Counted from the first letter of the stretch, positions 1 through 6,993 are shown. The stretch: DNA of 8,314 nucleotides from Candidatus Wildermuthbacteria bacterium (GCA_016177065.1 JACOVZ010000017.1:1-8314); one strand, 5' to 3'. Numbers and translations are program-made. Notes: generated by a model not told the origin, from the letters alone.

Positions 1-1
1 G

Positions 2-274
2 GGTACATTGCTCCTTGGCGATATCCCAAATGTTGACCTGAAAAAAAGATTTTTAGCAAGTTCTCAAGGGAAGGCATTTCAGAAAAAATGGCAAAAAATA
101 AAAAAGATAGAGATACTAGAAGAGGATAAAAAATTAGTTACAGTCGGCGATTCACTACTACACAACATTATTAAGAAATACAATAGAAAAGGATTTCAGG
201 CAAAAATTTTGAGACAATCTTCACATTTGCCATTTTGCCATACCCGGGAAGATATCCTTATTTCCAAGATATAA
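2..274 (+). CDS. C-terminal part of a probable SAM-dependent methyltransferase of a surface-glycan cluster (5' end outside window)
   Basis: The reading frame is open to the left edge, so this is the last ~90 residues of a longer protein; the TTG at 8 is not a convincing start because coding-like sequence continues upstream of it. The visible part begins with a hydrophobic strand and GDIPNVD, followed by a KKRFLAS segment, and ends in a LPFCHTREDILI-like tail. This pattern (GDIPN..KRKRF, then a late ..LP..REDILI end) recalls class I SAM methyltransferases found in lipopolysaccharide and flagellin-glycosylation clusters, where GDIPN lies on a strand after the SAM-binding core. The SAM-binding motifs themselves are outside the window, so the reaction cannot be confirmed. 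It ends one base before the TylF-like gene, so the two are probably cotranscribed. The segment is clearly AT-rich (about 34% GC by hand count over 1-240). Family assignment is from recalled motif similarity and is moderate. Confidence 0.6.
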   Translation, partial: GTLLLGDIPNVDLKKRFLASSQGKAFQKKWQKIKKIEILEEDKKLVTVGDSLLHNIIKKYNRKGFQAKILRQSSHLPFCHTREDILISKI

Positions 275-275
275 T

Positions 276-1031
276 ATGTTCAAAGTATTGCTAAGGAAAA
301 ATAAAAGAATCGTTGAAACATATTATAAAGGGCGGTTTATTGCTGCAGCCTTCTTTGGCAATAGTATTCATCCTCAGCGATTTCTTCTCTATATGAAGGT
401 ATTGCCGTATACCATGGTAGAGTACGAACGCTTGGCCAACGCGTATGAGGTCGCGCAATTGGCAGAGAAAAATAAGATTGCAGGCGCCTTTGTGGAATGC
501 GGGGTTTGGAAAGGAGGAGCCGCGGCTTTGATGGCGCACGCGGCAAAAGAAGCAAAATCAAGGCGCAAGATATGGCTTTTTGATTCTTTTGAAGGATTGC
601 CAGAGCCTACCAAAGAAGACGGTTTGCAAGCTCGCGCGTACGCTTCAGACAGAGATTCAGGAAGGCTCGCTTCCATACAAAAATGCGTAGGTCCTTTGGA
701 AGACGTGCAACGGCTGTTTTTCTCCGTTTTACAATTGAACGCGGAGGATATATATTTTGGCAAAGGATGGTTTCAGGATGTGCTGCCTAGAGAAAAACAG
801 AATGTGGGGGAGATAGCCGTGTTGCGGCTGGACGCGGATTGGTATGAGTCAACCAAATGCGCTCTGGAAAACTTGTACGACAATGTGGTGCCAGGCGGCT
901 ACATTTTAATTGACGACTACGGCCACTGGGAAGGATGCAAAAAAGCGGTTGATGAATTCTTGTCGTCGCGCAACATCAAGGCGAATCTCCAGAGAGTCGA
1001 CTACGCCGGCGTCTATTTTCAAAAACAATAG
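276..1031 (+). CDS. TylF/MycF-family sugar O-methyltransferase
   Basis: A complete 251-residue protein, the usual size for the macrocin-O-methyltransferase (TylF) family: class I SAM-dependent enzymes that methylate sugar hydroxyls and need a divalent metal. Visible landmarks are the SAM-binding glycine loop FVECGVWKGG (residues 72-81), the strand ending in LFDSFEGLPEP (101-111), LRLDADWYEST (183-193), and PGGYILIDDYGHWEG (206-220). The acidic residues Asp186, Asp213 and Asp214 match the family's metal-binding positions. The first ~45 residues are basic and AT-rich; the methyltransferase fold starts after them. The ATG at 276 lies one base after the previous stop and no other upstream start is needed. 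With the neighbouring sugar genes it most likely O-methylates a nucleotide sugar or glycan of the same pathway. Which sugar and which hydroxyl cannot be read from the sequence. Confidence 0.88.
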   Translation: MFKVLLRKNKRIVETYYKGRFIAAAFFGNSIHPQRFLLYMKVLPYTMVEYERLANAYEVAQLAEKNKIAGAFVECGVWKGGAAALMAHAAKEAKSRRKIWLFDSFEGLPEPTKEDGLQARAYASDRDSGRLASIQKCVGPLEDVQRLFFSVLQLNAEDIYFGKGWFQDVLPREKQNVGEIAVLRLDADWYESTKCALENLYDNVVPGGYILIDDYGHWEGCKKAVDEFLSSRNIKANLQRVDYAGVYFQKQ

Positions 1032-1051
1032 GATCTGCTACACTGTCTGAT

Positions 1052-1690
1052 ATGACATTTCTCAAGAAAGTACAGAACGCGAAGGATTTGATTAAAGAAT
1101 ACACCGAGAGATATCCAAAGCACGCGGTTGCCTTGTCATTTGGGAAAGACAGCATGGCTTTGGTGCATATGATGAAAGAGGTAGAGCCCAATGTTTTGGT
1201 GTTCGCGGTGCTCTCGGATACTGAATTTCCCGAAACCTTTGCATTGCGGGATAAAGTGGTGAAAGATTGGAGCTTGAACTACAAAGAGTACGTATTTCCC
1301 AATGATCCCGCAAAAGGCAGGGAAGAATGCTGCAGAACAGTGAAAGTGGAGAAGTTCAAGGAAGCAGTGAAAGATCTTGATTGCTGGTTTTCGGGTATCA
1401 GGCGGGACGAAGGATTTACCAGGACCGACTTCCAGTATATTGAGGATAGAGATGGTTTATTGAAAGTAAACCCCATATTGGACTTCACCGAGAAAGACGT
1501 ATGGCGCTACACTGCCATACACAATATTCCTGCGAACCCTCTCTATGGACAGGGATATCGTTCTTTGTCTTGCAAGAATTGTTCCGCGATGGAGCAGGAT
1601 GAGTCTGAGACCGAGAGAGCTGGCCGCTGGAAAGGAACCGCCCACGAGGGCGGGGAATGCGGCATACACACGCAATCCCTCCGAGGTTAA
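1052..1690 (+). CDS. CysH-like PP-loop protein, APS/PAPS-reductase family with complete Fe-S cysteine set
   Basis: A 212-residue member of the adenosine-phosphosulfate reductase family (PP-loop ATP-pyrophosphatase fold). The N-terminal loop is ALSFGKDSMALVH (27-39), with SFGKDS in place of the common SGGKDS. Next come LSDTEFPET (54-62), a Cys-Cys pair at 93-94, SGIRRDEGFTRTDF (114-127), VNPILDFTEKDVW (139-151), CKNC (174-177), ERAGRW (188-193) and ECGIH (202-206). In assimilatory APS reductases CC plus CxxC binds a [4Fe-4S] cluster, and the late ECG(L/I)H cysteine takes the sulfite as a thiosulfonate; all five positions are present here. This would make it a true reductase rather than only an ATP-using relative. 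No ATP sulfurylase, sulfite reductase or APS kinase is nearby; both neighbours are sugar enzymes, so its role here is unknown. The start has only a weak upstream purine tract. Family is confident, substrate is not. Confidence 0.85.
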   Translation: MTFLKKVQNAKDLIKEYTERYPKHAVALSFGKDSMALVHMMKEVEPNVLVFAVLSDTEFPETFALRDKVVKDWSLNYKEYVFPNDPAKGREECCRTVKVEKFKEAVKDLDCWFSGIRRDEGFTRTDFQYIEDRDGLLKVNPILDFTEKDVWRYTAIHNIPANPLYGQGYRSLSCKNCSAMEQDESETERAGRWKGTAHEGGECGIHTQSLRG

Positions 1691-1699
1691 TACTCTTCT

Positions 1700-2995
1700 A
1701 TGAGAACATTTTCTCGAAGCCAAGCTTTTTTCAAAAAAGTTCGCAGGGTTATTCCCCTTGCCTCGCAAACTTTCAGCAAGAGTTATCTTCAATATGTGCC
1801 GGGGCAAGCCCCTCTTTTTATTACTCACGGCAAAGGGGCGTACGTGTGGGATCTCGACCAGAACAAGTACTTAGATCTTATCAACGGGCTTCTGCCGGTA
1901 GTGCTTGGGTACCAATACAAAAAAGTTGATGACGCGATCCGCGCGCAGCTCAAAAAAGGCATCATCTTTTCTTTGCCTTCGCCCCTGGAATACGAGCTGG
2001 CAAGCAAGCTCAAGCAGCTTATCCCATGCGCAGAAATGGTGCGTTTCGGGAAAAACGGTTCTGACGCAACCGCGGGTGCGGTTAGGCTCGCTCGGGCAGT
2101 CACAAGAAGAAATAGGATCGCCGTGTGCGGATACCACGGCTGGCAAGACTGGTACATTGGTGCGAACCCGCGCAACCAAGGCGTTCCCGAAGCCGTGAAG
2201 AATCTTGTGCATAAGTTTGAATACAACAACCTCGCGGAGTTGGAGCAGATTTTCAAAAAATACCCGAACGAATTCGCTGCCGTAGTCATGGAACCCATGA
2301 CTTCAGAGGAGCCAAGGGATAACTTTCTTCAAAAAGTGAAAGCCTTGACGCACAAGCACGGAGCCCTCTTTATTCTTGACGAGATCATTACCGGCTTTCG
2401 GTTTAGCTTGGGCGGTGCGCAAAAATACTTTAAGGTGACTCCAGACCTGGCGGCATTCGGAAAGAGCATGGCAAACGGCATGGCTATTTCGGTTGTGGCG
2501 GGGCTCGAGAAATACATGAAGAAAATGGAGGATATTTTCTTTTCTTTCACGTTCGGAGGAGAATGCCTTTCTTTGGCTGCCGCTCTCGCAACAATTGAGG
2601 AAATGGAGAAAAAACACGTTATTCAATACTTGTGGAGCATGGGAGCATATTTGCAAAACAGCACCAGAAAGATTCTGGAAAAGAACGGGCTTCAAAGCTT
2701 CATTCAGCTTAAGGGAAAGCCGTGCTGGCAGCTTTTTGTGATACACGATCACCAGGGTTTCTCTGCTTTTGAGATCAAGAGTTATATCCAAAAAGCACTC
2801 GTTCAGCGCGGCATTTTGTGGGCCGGGAGCCACAACATGAGCTTCAGCCACAAGAAAATAGACATTGAATATCTTTTGCGTTCATACAAAGCAGTTTTCG
2901 GGATGCTTGAGAATGCCGTGAAAAACAACACATTGCGAAAGGAGCTCAAAGGGAAAATCATACCAGGAAATTACAGCGTGCGGAAGCTTTCATAG
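1700..2995 (+). CDS. Class III PLP aminotransferase, glutamate-1-semialdehyde aminomutase-like
   Basis: A 431-residue fold-type I PLP enzyme resembling glutamate-1-semialdehyde 2,1-aminomutase (HemL). The start fits the family: SRSQAFFKKVRRVIP then ITHGKGAYVWDLDQNKYLD (residues 41-59). Cofactor motifs are complete: KNGSDAT (118-124) for the PLP phosphate, GYHGWQDW (144-151), VVMEPM (195-200), LDEIITGFR (226-234) whose Asp227 pairs with the pyridine nitrogen, and AFGKSMANG (252-260) with Lys255 as the predicted Schiff-base lysine. The C-terminal domain continues to the usual length plus a basic tail. HemL itself belongs to haem synthesis, but here the enzyme lies among sugar genes, nine bases after the CysH-like gene and three before the oxidoreductase. 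Relatives in surface-polysaccharide clusters are thought to transfer or move an amino group on a sugar or sugar precursor; that role is inferred from context. A housekeeping HemL role is less likely. Confidence 0.88.
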   Translation: MRTFSRSQAFFKKVRRVIPLASQTFSKSYLQYVPGQAPLFITHGKGAYVWDLDQNKYLDLINGLLPVVLGYQYKKVDDAIRAQLKKGIIFSLPSPLEYELASKLKQLIPCAEMVRFGKNGSDATAGAVRLARAVTRRNRIAVCGYHGWQDWYIGANPRNQGVPEAVKNLVHKFEYNNLAELEQIFKKYPNEFAAVVMEPMTSEEPRDNFLQKVKALTHKHGALFILDEIITGFRFSLGGAQKYFKVTPDLAAFGKSMANGMAISVVAGLEKYMKKMEDIFFSFTFGGECLSLAAALATIEEMEKKHVIQYLWSMGAYLQNSTRKILEKNGLQSFIQLKGKPCWQLFVIHDHQGFSAFEIKSYIQKALVQRGILWAGSHNMSFSHKKIDIEYLLRSYKAVFGMLENAVKNNTLRKELKGKIIPGNYSVRKLS

Positions 2996-2998
2996 CGT

Positions 2999-3919
2999 AT
3001 GAAAATACTTTTGATTGGATTTGGCTCCATAGGGCAGAGGCATTACGAAAACCTTCGCAAGCTTGGCTATAAGGATATTGCCGTATACGATCCCAATAAT
3101 GCGAGGTTCAAGGAGCATCAGGATTTTAAGCGGTTTGAAGCTGTTTTTGTGTGCAATCCAACACATATGCATGCCGCAACCGCTCTCAAAGCAGCGAGAG
3201 CAGGATGCAATCTGTTTATTGAAAAACCCCTTTCGCATAGTTCCTCGGGACTCCAGGAAGTTTTGGCAGAGGCGAAAAAGAGGAAACTTGTTACCTTTGT
3301 GGCGTGCAATCTCCGCTTTCATCCTGCCATTAAGAAGGTTAAAAGTCTTCTGGAAAGAAAATTTCTCGGCAAAGTCTACGCAATATATCTGGAATACGGC
3401 AGATACCTGCCCTACCAAAGGCCGTTTGTTGATTACCAAAAAACGTATGCCGCGCGCAAATCCATGGGAGGAGGAATCCTTCTTGACGATGTGCATGACT
3501 TTGATCTGCTGTTTTGGCTGAACAACTTTGAAGGGGTAAGGAAGTCAGATATTCTTTGCGCAAAAGCAAGTAATTTGGATATCGATGTTGAAGATATCTG
3601 CAACGCTCATTTTTTGTTTCGAAACAACGTGGTGGGTAATATTAGATGTGATTATCTTCAACAACACAAGAAACGAAGCCTGAAGATTATTGGGGAGAAA
3701 GGGAATCTCGAGTGGAATTTTAGGGAAAACATCGTGTGGTTTGAATACGCGAGAAACGGGCAAGAGAAGAAGCGCAGACTATTTACAGGGAGTAAGGAAG
3801 ATGAAGAAATAATGTATCGCTACGAATTAAAATACTTTTTATCGTGCGCGCGGTCAAAAAAACAAACGTTCAATACGCTTGAAACAGCTTATAAAACTCT
3901 TTTGCAAATGAAGAGATGA
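2999..3919 (+). CDS. Gfo/Idh/MocA-family NAD(P)-dependent sugar oxidoreductase
   Basis: A 306-residue two-domain oxidoreductase. The Rossmann dinucleotide loop is LIGFGSIGQRHYENL (residues 5-19). AVFVCNPTHMHA (48-59) and FIEKPLS (73-79) follow; the Lys76 of EKP is the family's conserved active-site lysine. The C-terminal substrate domain includes GGGILLDDVHDFDLLFWL (157-174), where His166 and Asp163 fall at the family's usual catalytic positions. The GFGSIGQRH version is common in oxidoreductases of legionaminic-acid and polysaccharide clusters (the C. jejuni PtmF type). It probably oxidises or reduces a hydroxyl or keto group on the sugar being built, perhaps making the keto group that the preceding class III aminotransferase would aminate. 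Its stop overlaps the start of the next gene (ATGA), so translation is probably coupled. The substrate is not readable from the sequence. Confidence 0.88.
   Translation: MKILLIGFGSIGQRHYENLRKLGYKDIAVYDPNNARFKEHQDFKRFEAVFVCNPTHMHAATALKAARAGCNLFIEKPLSHSSSGLQEVLAEAKKRKLVTFVACNLRFHPAIKKVKSLLERKFLGKVYAIYLEYGRYLPYQRPFVDYQKTYAARKSMGGGILLDDVHDFDLLFWLNNFEGVRKSDILCAKASNLDIDVEDICNAHFLFRNNVVGNIRCDYLQQHKKRSLKIIGEKGNLEWNFRENIVWFEYARNGQEKKRRLFTGSKEDEEIMYRYELKYFLSCARSKKQTFNTLETAYKTLLQMKR
3916..3919 (+). other. ATGA start/stop overlap, likely translational coupling
   Basis: The ATG of the cytidylyltransferase and the TGA of the oxidoreductase share these four bases. A purine stretch (GAAGAG) lies directly before it. 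Such overlaps usually mean that ribosomes ending the first gene restart on the second, giving matched amounts of the two enzymes. Confidence 0.75.
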
Positions 3920-4662
3920 CCCTTCGAGTACCTCAGGGTAAAATACAGGTTTTTTTGCAGGCGCGTGAAGGATCTGCGAGGCTGCCCCAGAAAGTTCTCC
4001 TCAAGATTCTAGGGAAGTCAGTTACGGAGTTGGCCGTAGAGCGTCTGCGAAGAGTTCAGGATATTGATAACATTATTCTTGTTACAGGAGAGAAAGAGAA
4101 AAATGAGAAGTTGGTACAGGAAGCAGAGCGTATTGGGATACCGTATTTTTGCGGGAGCGAAGATAACGTGCTTGACCGTTTTTATCAGGCCGCAAAAGTT
4201 TTCCAGCCCCAAGCGATCATACGGGTTACTGGAGACTGCCCCCTGATCGACGCGACTATTCTTAATGAAGGGCTGACGGTGTTTAAAGAGGGAAATTACG
4301 ACATAGTGGGGAACACAAGAGTGCGAACATACCCCGATGGCATGGATTTTGAGGTGTTTTCGTCAGCAGCTCTCGCAACGGCCTGGCAGAAGGATCTCTC
4401 GCGGCTGCATCCAACTCAGTATATGTGGCGCGAAAAGGAGTTCAGGATACGGGATATTACAAGAACTCCCAACCTTTCTCATATGCGCCTTACCCTTGAC
4501 TACGCAGAAGACTTCACGCTTATCAAGGCCGTGTATGAACATTTGTATCCTCAAAAGCAGGACTTTTCTATGGAAGACATACTGCGCTTTCTAGAGGTGA
4601 ATCCTCAGCTTTTAGAGGGTAATCGGAAATATATTAAGCTTGACTACGGCCTCGGAGAATAG
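3916..4662 (+). CDS. SpsF-type cytidylyltransferase (acylneuraminate/KDO cytidylyltransferase superfamily)
   Basis: A 248-residue nucleotidyltransferase with GT-A-like fold. The N-terminal nucleotide-binding signature is LQAREGSARLPQKVL (residues 14-28), a variant of the QARMGSTRLPGKVL seen in SpsF. IIRVTGDCPLID (101-112) supplies the metal-binding aspartate, followed by TYPDGMDFEVF (138-148) and RLTLDYAEDF (191-200), both usual for SpsF-like proteins. These proteins relate to NeuA and KdsB and are expected to transfer CMP from CTP to an acidic sugar. The NeuB-like synthase follows 12 bases later, the same pairing as spsE and spsF in Bacillus subtilis spore-coat polysaccharide synthesis and neuB/neuA elsewhere. 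It therefore probably activates the synthase's product to a CMP-sugar. The RLPQKV variant (Gln for Gly) is a mild departure. The ATG at 3916 is chosen because of the ATGA overlap and the correct N-terminal strand. Confidence 0.87.
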   Translation: MTLRVPQGKIQVFLQAREGSARLPQKVLLKILGKSVTELAVERLRRVQDIDNIILVTGEKEKNEKLVQEAERIGIPYFCGSEDNVLDRFYQAAKVFQPQAIIRVTGDCPLIDATILNEGLTVFKEGNYDIVGNTRVRTYPDGMDFEVFSSAALATAWQKDLSRLHPTQYMWREKEFRIRDITRTPNLSHMRLTLDYAEDFTLIKAVYEHLYPQKQDFSMEDILRFLEVNPQLLEGNRKYIKLDYGLGE

Positions 4663-4674
4663 TAGAAGAAATGT

Positions 4675-5724
4675 ATGACGAAGGACATTATTATTGGAAA
4701 CAAAACTATTGGGATTGGGAAGGATATATTCATATCCGCAGAAGTGGGCACCACGTGCAACGGAGATCCTGAAACCGCGAAAAAACTCATTGATGCTGCT
4801 GTTGAGGCTGGCATGGACGCGGTAAAATTCCAGATTCTCAACCCCCAAGACAAGTACAGCGATAAAACCTTGCCGTACACCTATACGAGATATAACGGGG
4901 AAGAGGTGACCGAGAACATATACGAAATGCTCAAGCAGTACGTAATGAGTAAAGAGCAGTGGCTGAAAATAAAGCAGTATGCTGACAGGAAAGGCATCAT
5001 CATGTTCGCCACCCCCGACCACTTGGAGGCCGTTGACCTTATGGAGAGCTTGGATATGCCAGCCTACAAGATAGCGACCTGGGATGTGAGTTTTTATCCA
5101 CTCGTGCGAAAGATCGCAAAACTTCGCAAGCCCGCAATCCTCGACTTTGGAGCATCAACCTTGCAAGAGATTGCGTTCGTTCTTCAGATATTCGAAGAAG
5201 AGCAGAGTGATCGGCTCATTCTCGTGCATTGCTACCATACAAAGAACTATGGAGAAATGAATGTAAGGACCATTGAGTTTTTGCGGGAAACCTTTGGATA
5301 TTTGAGCGGTTTTTCTGCGTCAGACGAGAATAACGAAATTGACTACCTGTCTCTGGCATATAACCCGGTATATATTGAAAAGAGGTTAACGCTGGACAGG
5401 AAAGATCCAAGGCATCACCACAGCCGAGCCCTGGAGCCTGACGAGATGAAAGCGTACGTCAAGAAGATCCGGGAACTTTTTTCTGCTCGAGGAAATTACA
5501 CAGTAAAGCCAACAGCAGGGGATCTAAAGGATAAGCAGGTTTTTTTCCGCAGAATAGTGGCGAAAAAAGACATCCACGCGGGAGAAATACTAAAAGAAGA
5601 ACATATCGCGTGCCGCCGCCCCCTGCGAGGAGGCATAGATGCTTTGCAGTATCCTTTTGTGCTGGGACGGACAATTCGAAAAGATATCAAAGAAAACGAA
5701 CCCATAACGTGGGACATGATATAA
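4675..5724 (+). CDS. NeuB/SpsE-family sugar-acid synthase with SAF domain, divergent metal site
   Basis: A 349-residue protein, the same length as characterised sialic acid synthases. A TIM-barrel domain (about 1-285) precedes a linker and a C-terminal SAF (antifreeze-like) domain (about 290-349). Family enzymes condense phosphoenolpyruvate with an N-acyl hexosamine to make a nine-carbon acid. Retained: SAEVG (21-25), DAVKFQ (48-53), YKIAT (131-135), LVHC (183-186), LEPDEM (253-258) and Arg315 of CRRP, which matches the SAF-domain arginine reaching the active site. Changed: the NHNG motif reads TTCNG (26-30), STGM reads DFGA (157-160), SDHT reads SASD (214-217), and EKHF reads EKRL (235-238). 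The last two replace both metal-binding histidines of N. meningitidis NeuB (His215, His236, numbering recalled). It may use another metal site or different chemistry. Frame and domains are intact, so it is not a pseudogene. GGAG upstream at 4654-4657 is too distant for a typical ribosome site. Confidence 0.87.
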   Translation: MTKDIIIGNKTIGIGKDIFISAEVGTTCNGDPETAKKLIDAAVEAGMDAVKFQILNPQDKYSDKTLPYTYTRYNGEEVTENIYEMLKQYVMSKEQWLKIKQYADRKGIIMFATPDHLEAVDLMESLDMPAYKIATWDVSFYPLVRKIAKLRKPAILDFGASTLQEIAFVLQIFEEEQSDRLILVHCYHTKNYGEMNVRTIEFLRETFGYLSGFSASDENNEIDYLSLAYNPVYIEKRLTLDRKDPRHHHSRALEPDEMKAYVKKIRELFSARGNYTVKPTAGDLKDKQVFFRRIVAKKDIHAGEILKEEHIACRRPLRGGIDALQYPFVLGRTIRKDIKENEPITWDMI

Positions 5725-5728
5725 CCAT

Positions 5729-6991
5729 ATGGTCTATTGCAAACGATGCTGCTATCCAGCAAACACAAGAACTTCCATTGTTTTTGACGAACAGGGCGTG
5801 TGTTCAGGCTGCAGGCTTATTGAGTCAAGGCCGAAAATTGATTGGAAAGAACGGGAAGGCTGGTTGAAGAATATTCTGGAAGAATACCGGGCAAAAGCAC
5901 GCGCGAAAAACAACCCTTATGATTGCATTATCCCTGTTTCAGGAGGCAAAGATAGCCATTTTCAGGCATACCTTATTAAGAAGGTATACGGCTTGAATCC
6001 TCTTCTCGTTACGTACAACCATATTTTTAATACCAAAAGGGGGATCCGCAACCTCACGAATCTTGTGAAGCAATTTAGCTGCGACCTTCTTCGGTTTACT
6101 TCCAATCCCGAGTCAGTGCGAAAAATTTCAAGATACATGCTCAAGAAAGTGGGAGATATCACGTGGCACTACCATGCCGGGATTATGACTTTTCCTATTC
6201 AGGTTGCGGTTCAGCGCGACATTCCTCTTATTGTATGGGGGGAACATGGGTTTGCAGAATTAACCGGAATGTTCAACCAAGATGATATGGTTGAATTTAC
6301 CAAAAAAGTCAGGCAGGAACATTCCATGCGCGGTTTTGAACCCGAAGACCTCATTCAAGACCCCGAAAGCTTCATTACCAAACAGGATCTTGTGCCGTTT
6401 TTCTACCCAACAGACCAGGATATTGAGCGGGTAGGAGTGAGAGGAATTTATCTCTCTAATTACATAAAATGGGACGCAAGGGTTCAAACCAAACTCATGA
6501 TTGAACAATACGGGTTTGAAACCGCAGTGAAAAGAGACCGGACTTTTCATTTGTACGACAAGATTGACGATATTCATGCAAGCGGAGCGCACGACTACTT
6601 AAAGTATCTTAAATTCGGCTATGGCAGGGCTACGGATGACGCGAGCAATGAGATCCGCCACGGAAGAATGACAAGAGAAGAAGGAATTGAAATGGTGGAA
6701 AAATACGATTCAGTCAGGCCGAGGGATCTCGAGCTGTATTTAGAATTCGTGGGAATGACCGAAGAAGAATTCGAGAGATCTATTGATCATCTTCGCGATC
6801 CCCAAATATGGGAGAAAAGAGATGGAGTATGGGTGGCAAAAGATTCGGTCGCAAATCATGTGAATGACGAAGGCGTAGACGCCGTGCGCTTGCCTTTGGT
6901 TGAAGACAGGGCTCCTCTCCCTCCTTCAAAACAGCCCTATTATTCAAGGGACGACCACATTCCCGAAGATACCGAGTACATTTATTTGTAG
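5729..6991 (+). CDS. N-acetyl-sugar amidotransferase, WbpG/PseA type
   Basis: A 420-residue ATP-using amidotransferase. The N-terminus carries a zinc-ribbon-like pair, CKRC (4-7) and CSGC (25-28). The PP-loop is IIPVSGGKDSHFQAYL (67-82), and LIVWGEHGFAE (167-177) with the segment after it matches the WbpG/PseA/PtmG family. These enzymes adenylate the acetamido oxygen of a sugar and replace it with ammonia to give an acetamidino group; in Pseudomonas aeruginosa WbpG works with dedicated HisH2 and HisF2. The same order is present here, with hisH two bases downstream. Family similarity runs to GMTEEEFERSIDHLRDPQIW (340s to 360s); about 50 further residues, rich in Asp, Glu and Pro and ending in TEYIYL, extend beyond the usual end. 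Next to a NeuB-like synthase, the substrate could be a nonulosonate, as for C. jejuni PseA and PtmG, but a hexuronate is possible. Confidence 0.9.
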   Translation: MVYCKRCCYPANTRTSIVFDEQGVCSGCRLIESRPKIDWKEREGWLKNILEEYRAKARAKNNPYDCIIPVSGGKDSHFQAYLIKKVYGLNPLLVTYNHIFNTKRGIRNLTNLVKQFSCDLLRFTSNPESVRKISRYMLKKVGDITWHYHAGIMTFPIQVAVQRDIPLIVWGEHGFAELTGMFNQDDMVEFTKKVRQEHSMRGFEPEDLIQDPESFITKQDLVPFFYPTDQDIERVGVRGIYLSNYIKWDARVQTKLMIEQYGFETAVKRDRTFHLYDKIDDIHASGAHDYLKYLKFGYGRATDDASNEIRHGRMTREEGIEMVEKYDSVRPRDLELYLEFVGMTEEEFERSIDHLRDPQIWEKRDGVWVAKDSVANHVNDEGVDAVRLPLVEDRAPLPPSKQPYYSRDDHIPEDTEYIYL

Positions 6992-6993
6992 CC

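Noticed and set aside
8..274. A complete small gene starting at TTG 8
   Set aside because: The frame is open to the window edge and the first residues continue a strand typical of a methyltransferase core, so it is a truncated larger gene.
270..275. Perfect TATAAT -10 box just before the TylF-like start
   Set aside because: It overlaps the stop codon of the upstream gene in an AT-rich stretch; the best -35-like match (TTGCCA, 235-240) is 29 bases away, too far, and the gene is one base from its neighbour, as expected inside an operon.
2303..2851. 182-residue reading frame on the minus strand
   Set aside because: It lies wholly inside the aminotransferase, whose PLP motifs are intact, and its translation shows no recognisable domain.
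2990..3496. 168-residue reading frame on the minus strand
   Set aside because: It is antisense to the Gfo/Idh/MocA gene, including the Rossmann loop and EKP motif; no family features are seen.
4675..5724. NeuB homologue as a decaying pseudogene
   Set aside because: The frame is full length, the SAF domain and PEP-side residues are kept, and the changes cluster at functional positions instead of being scattered.
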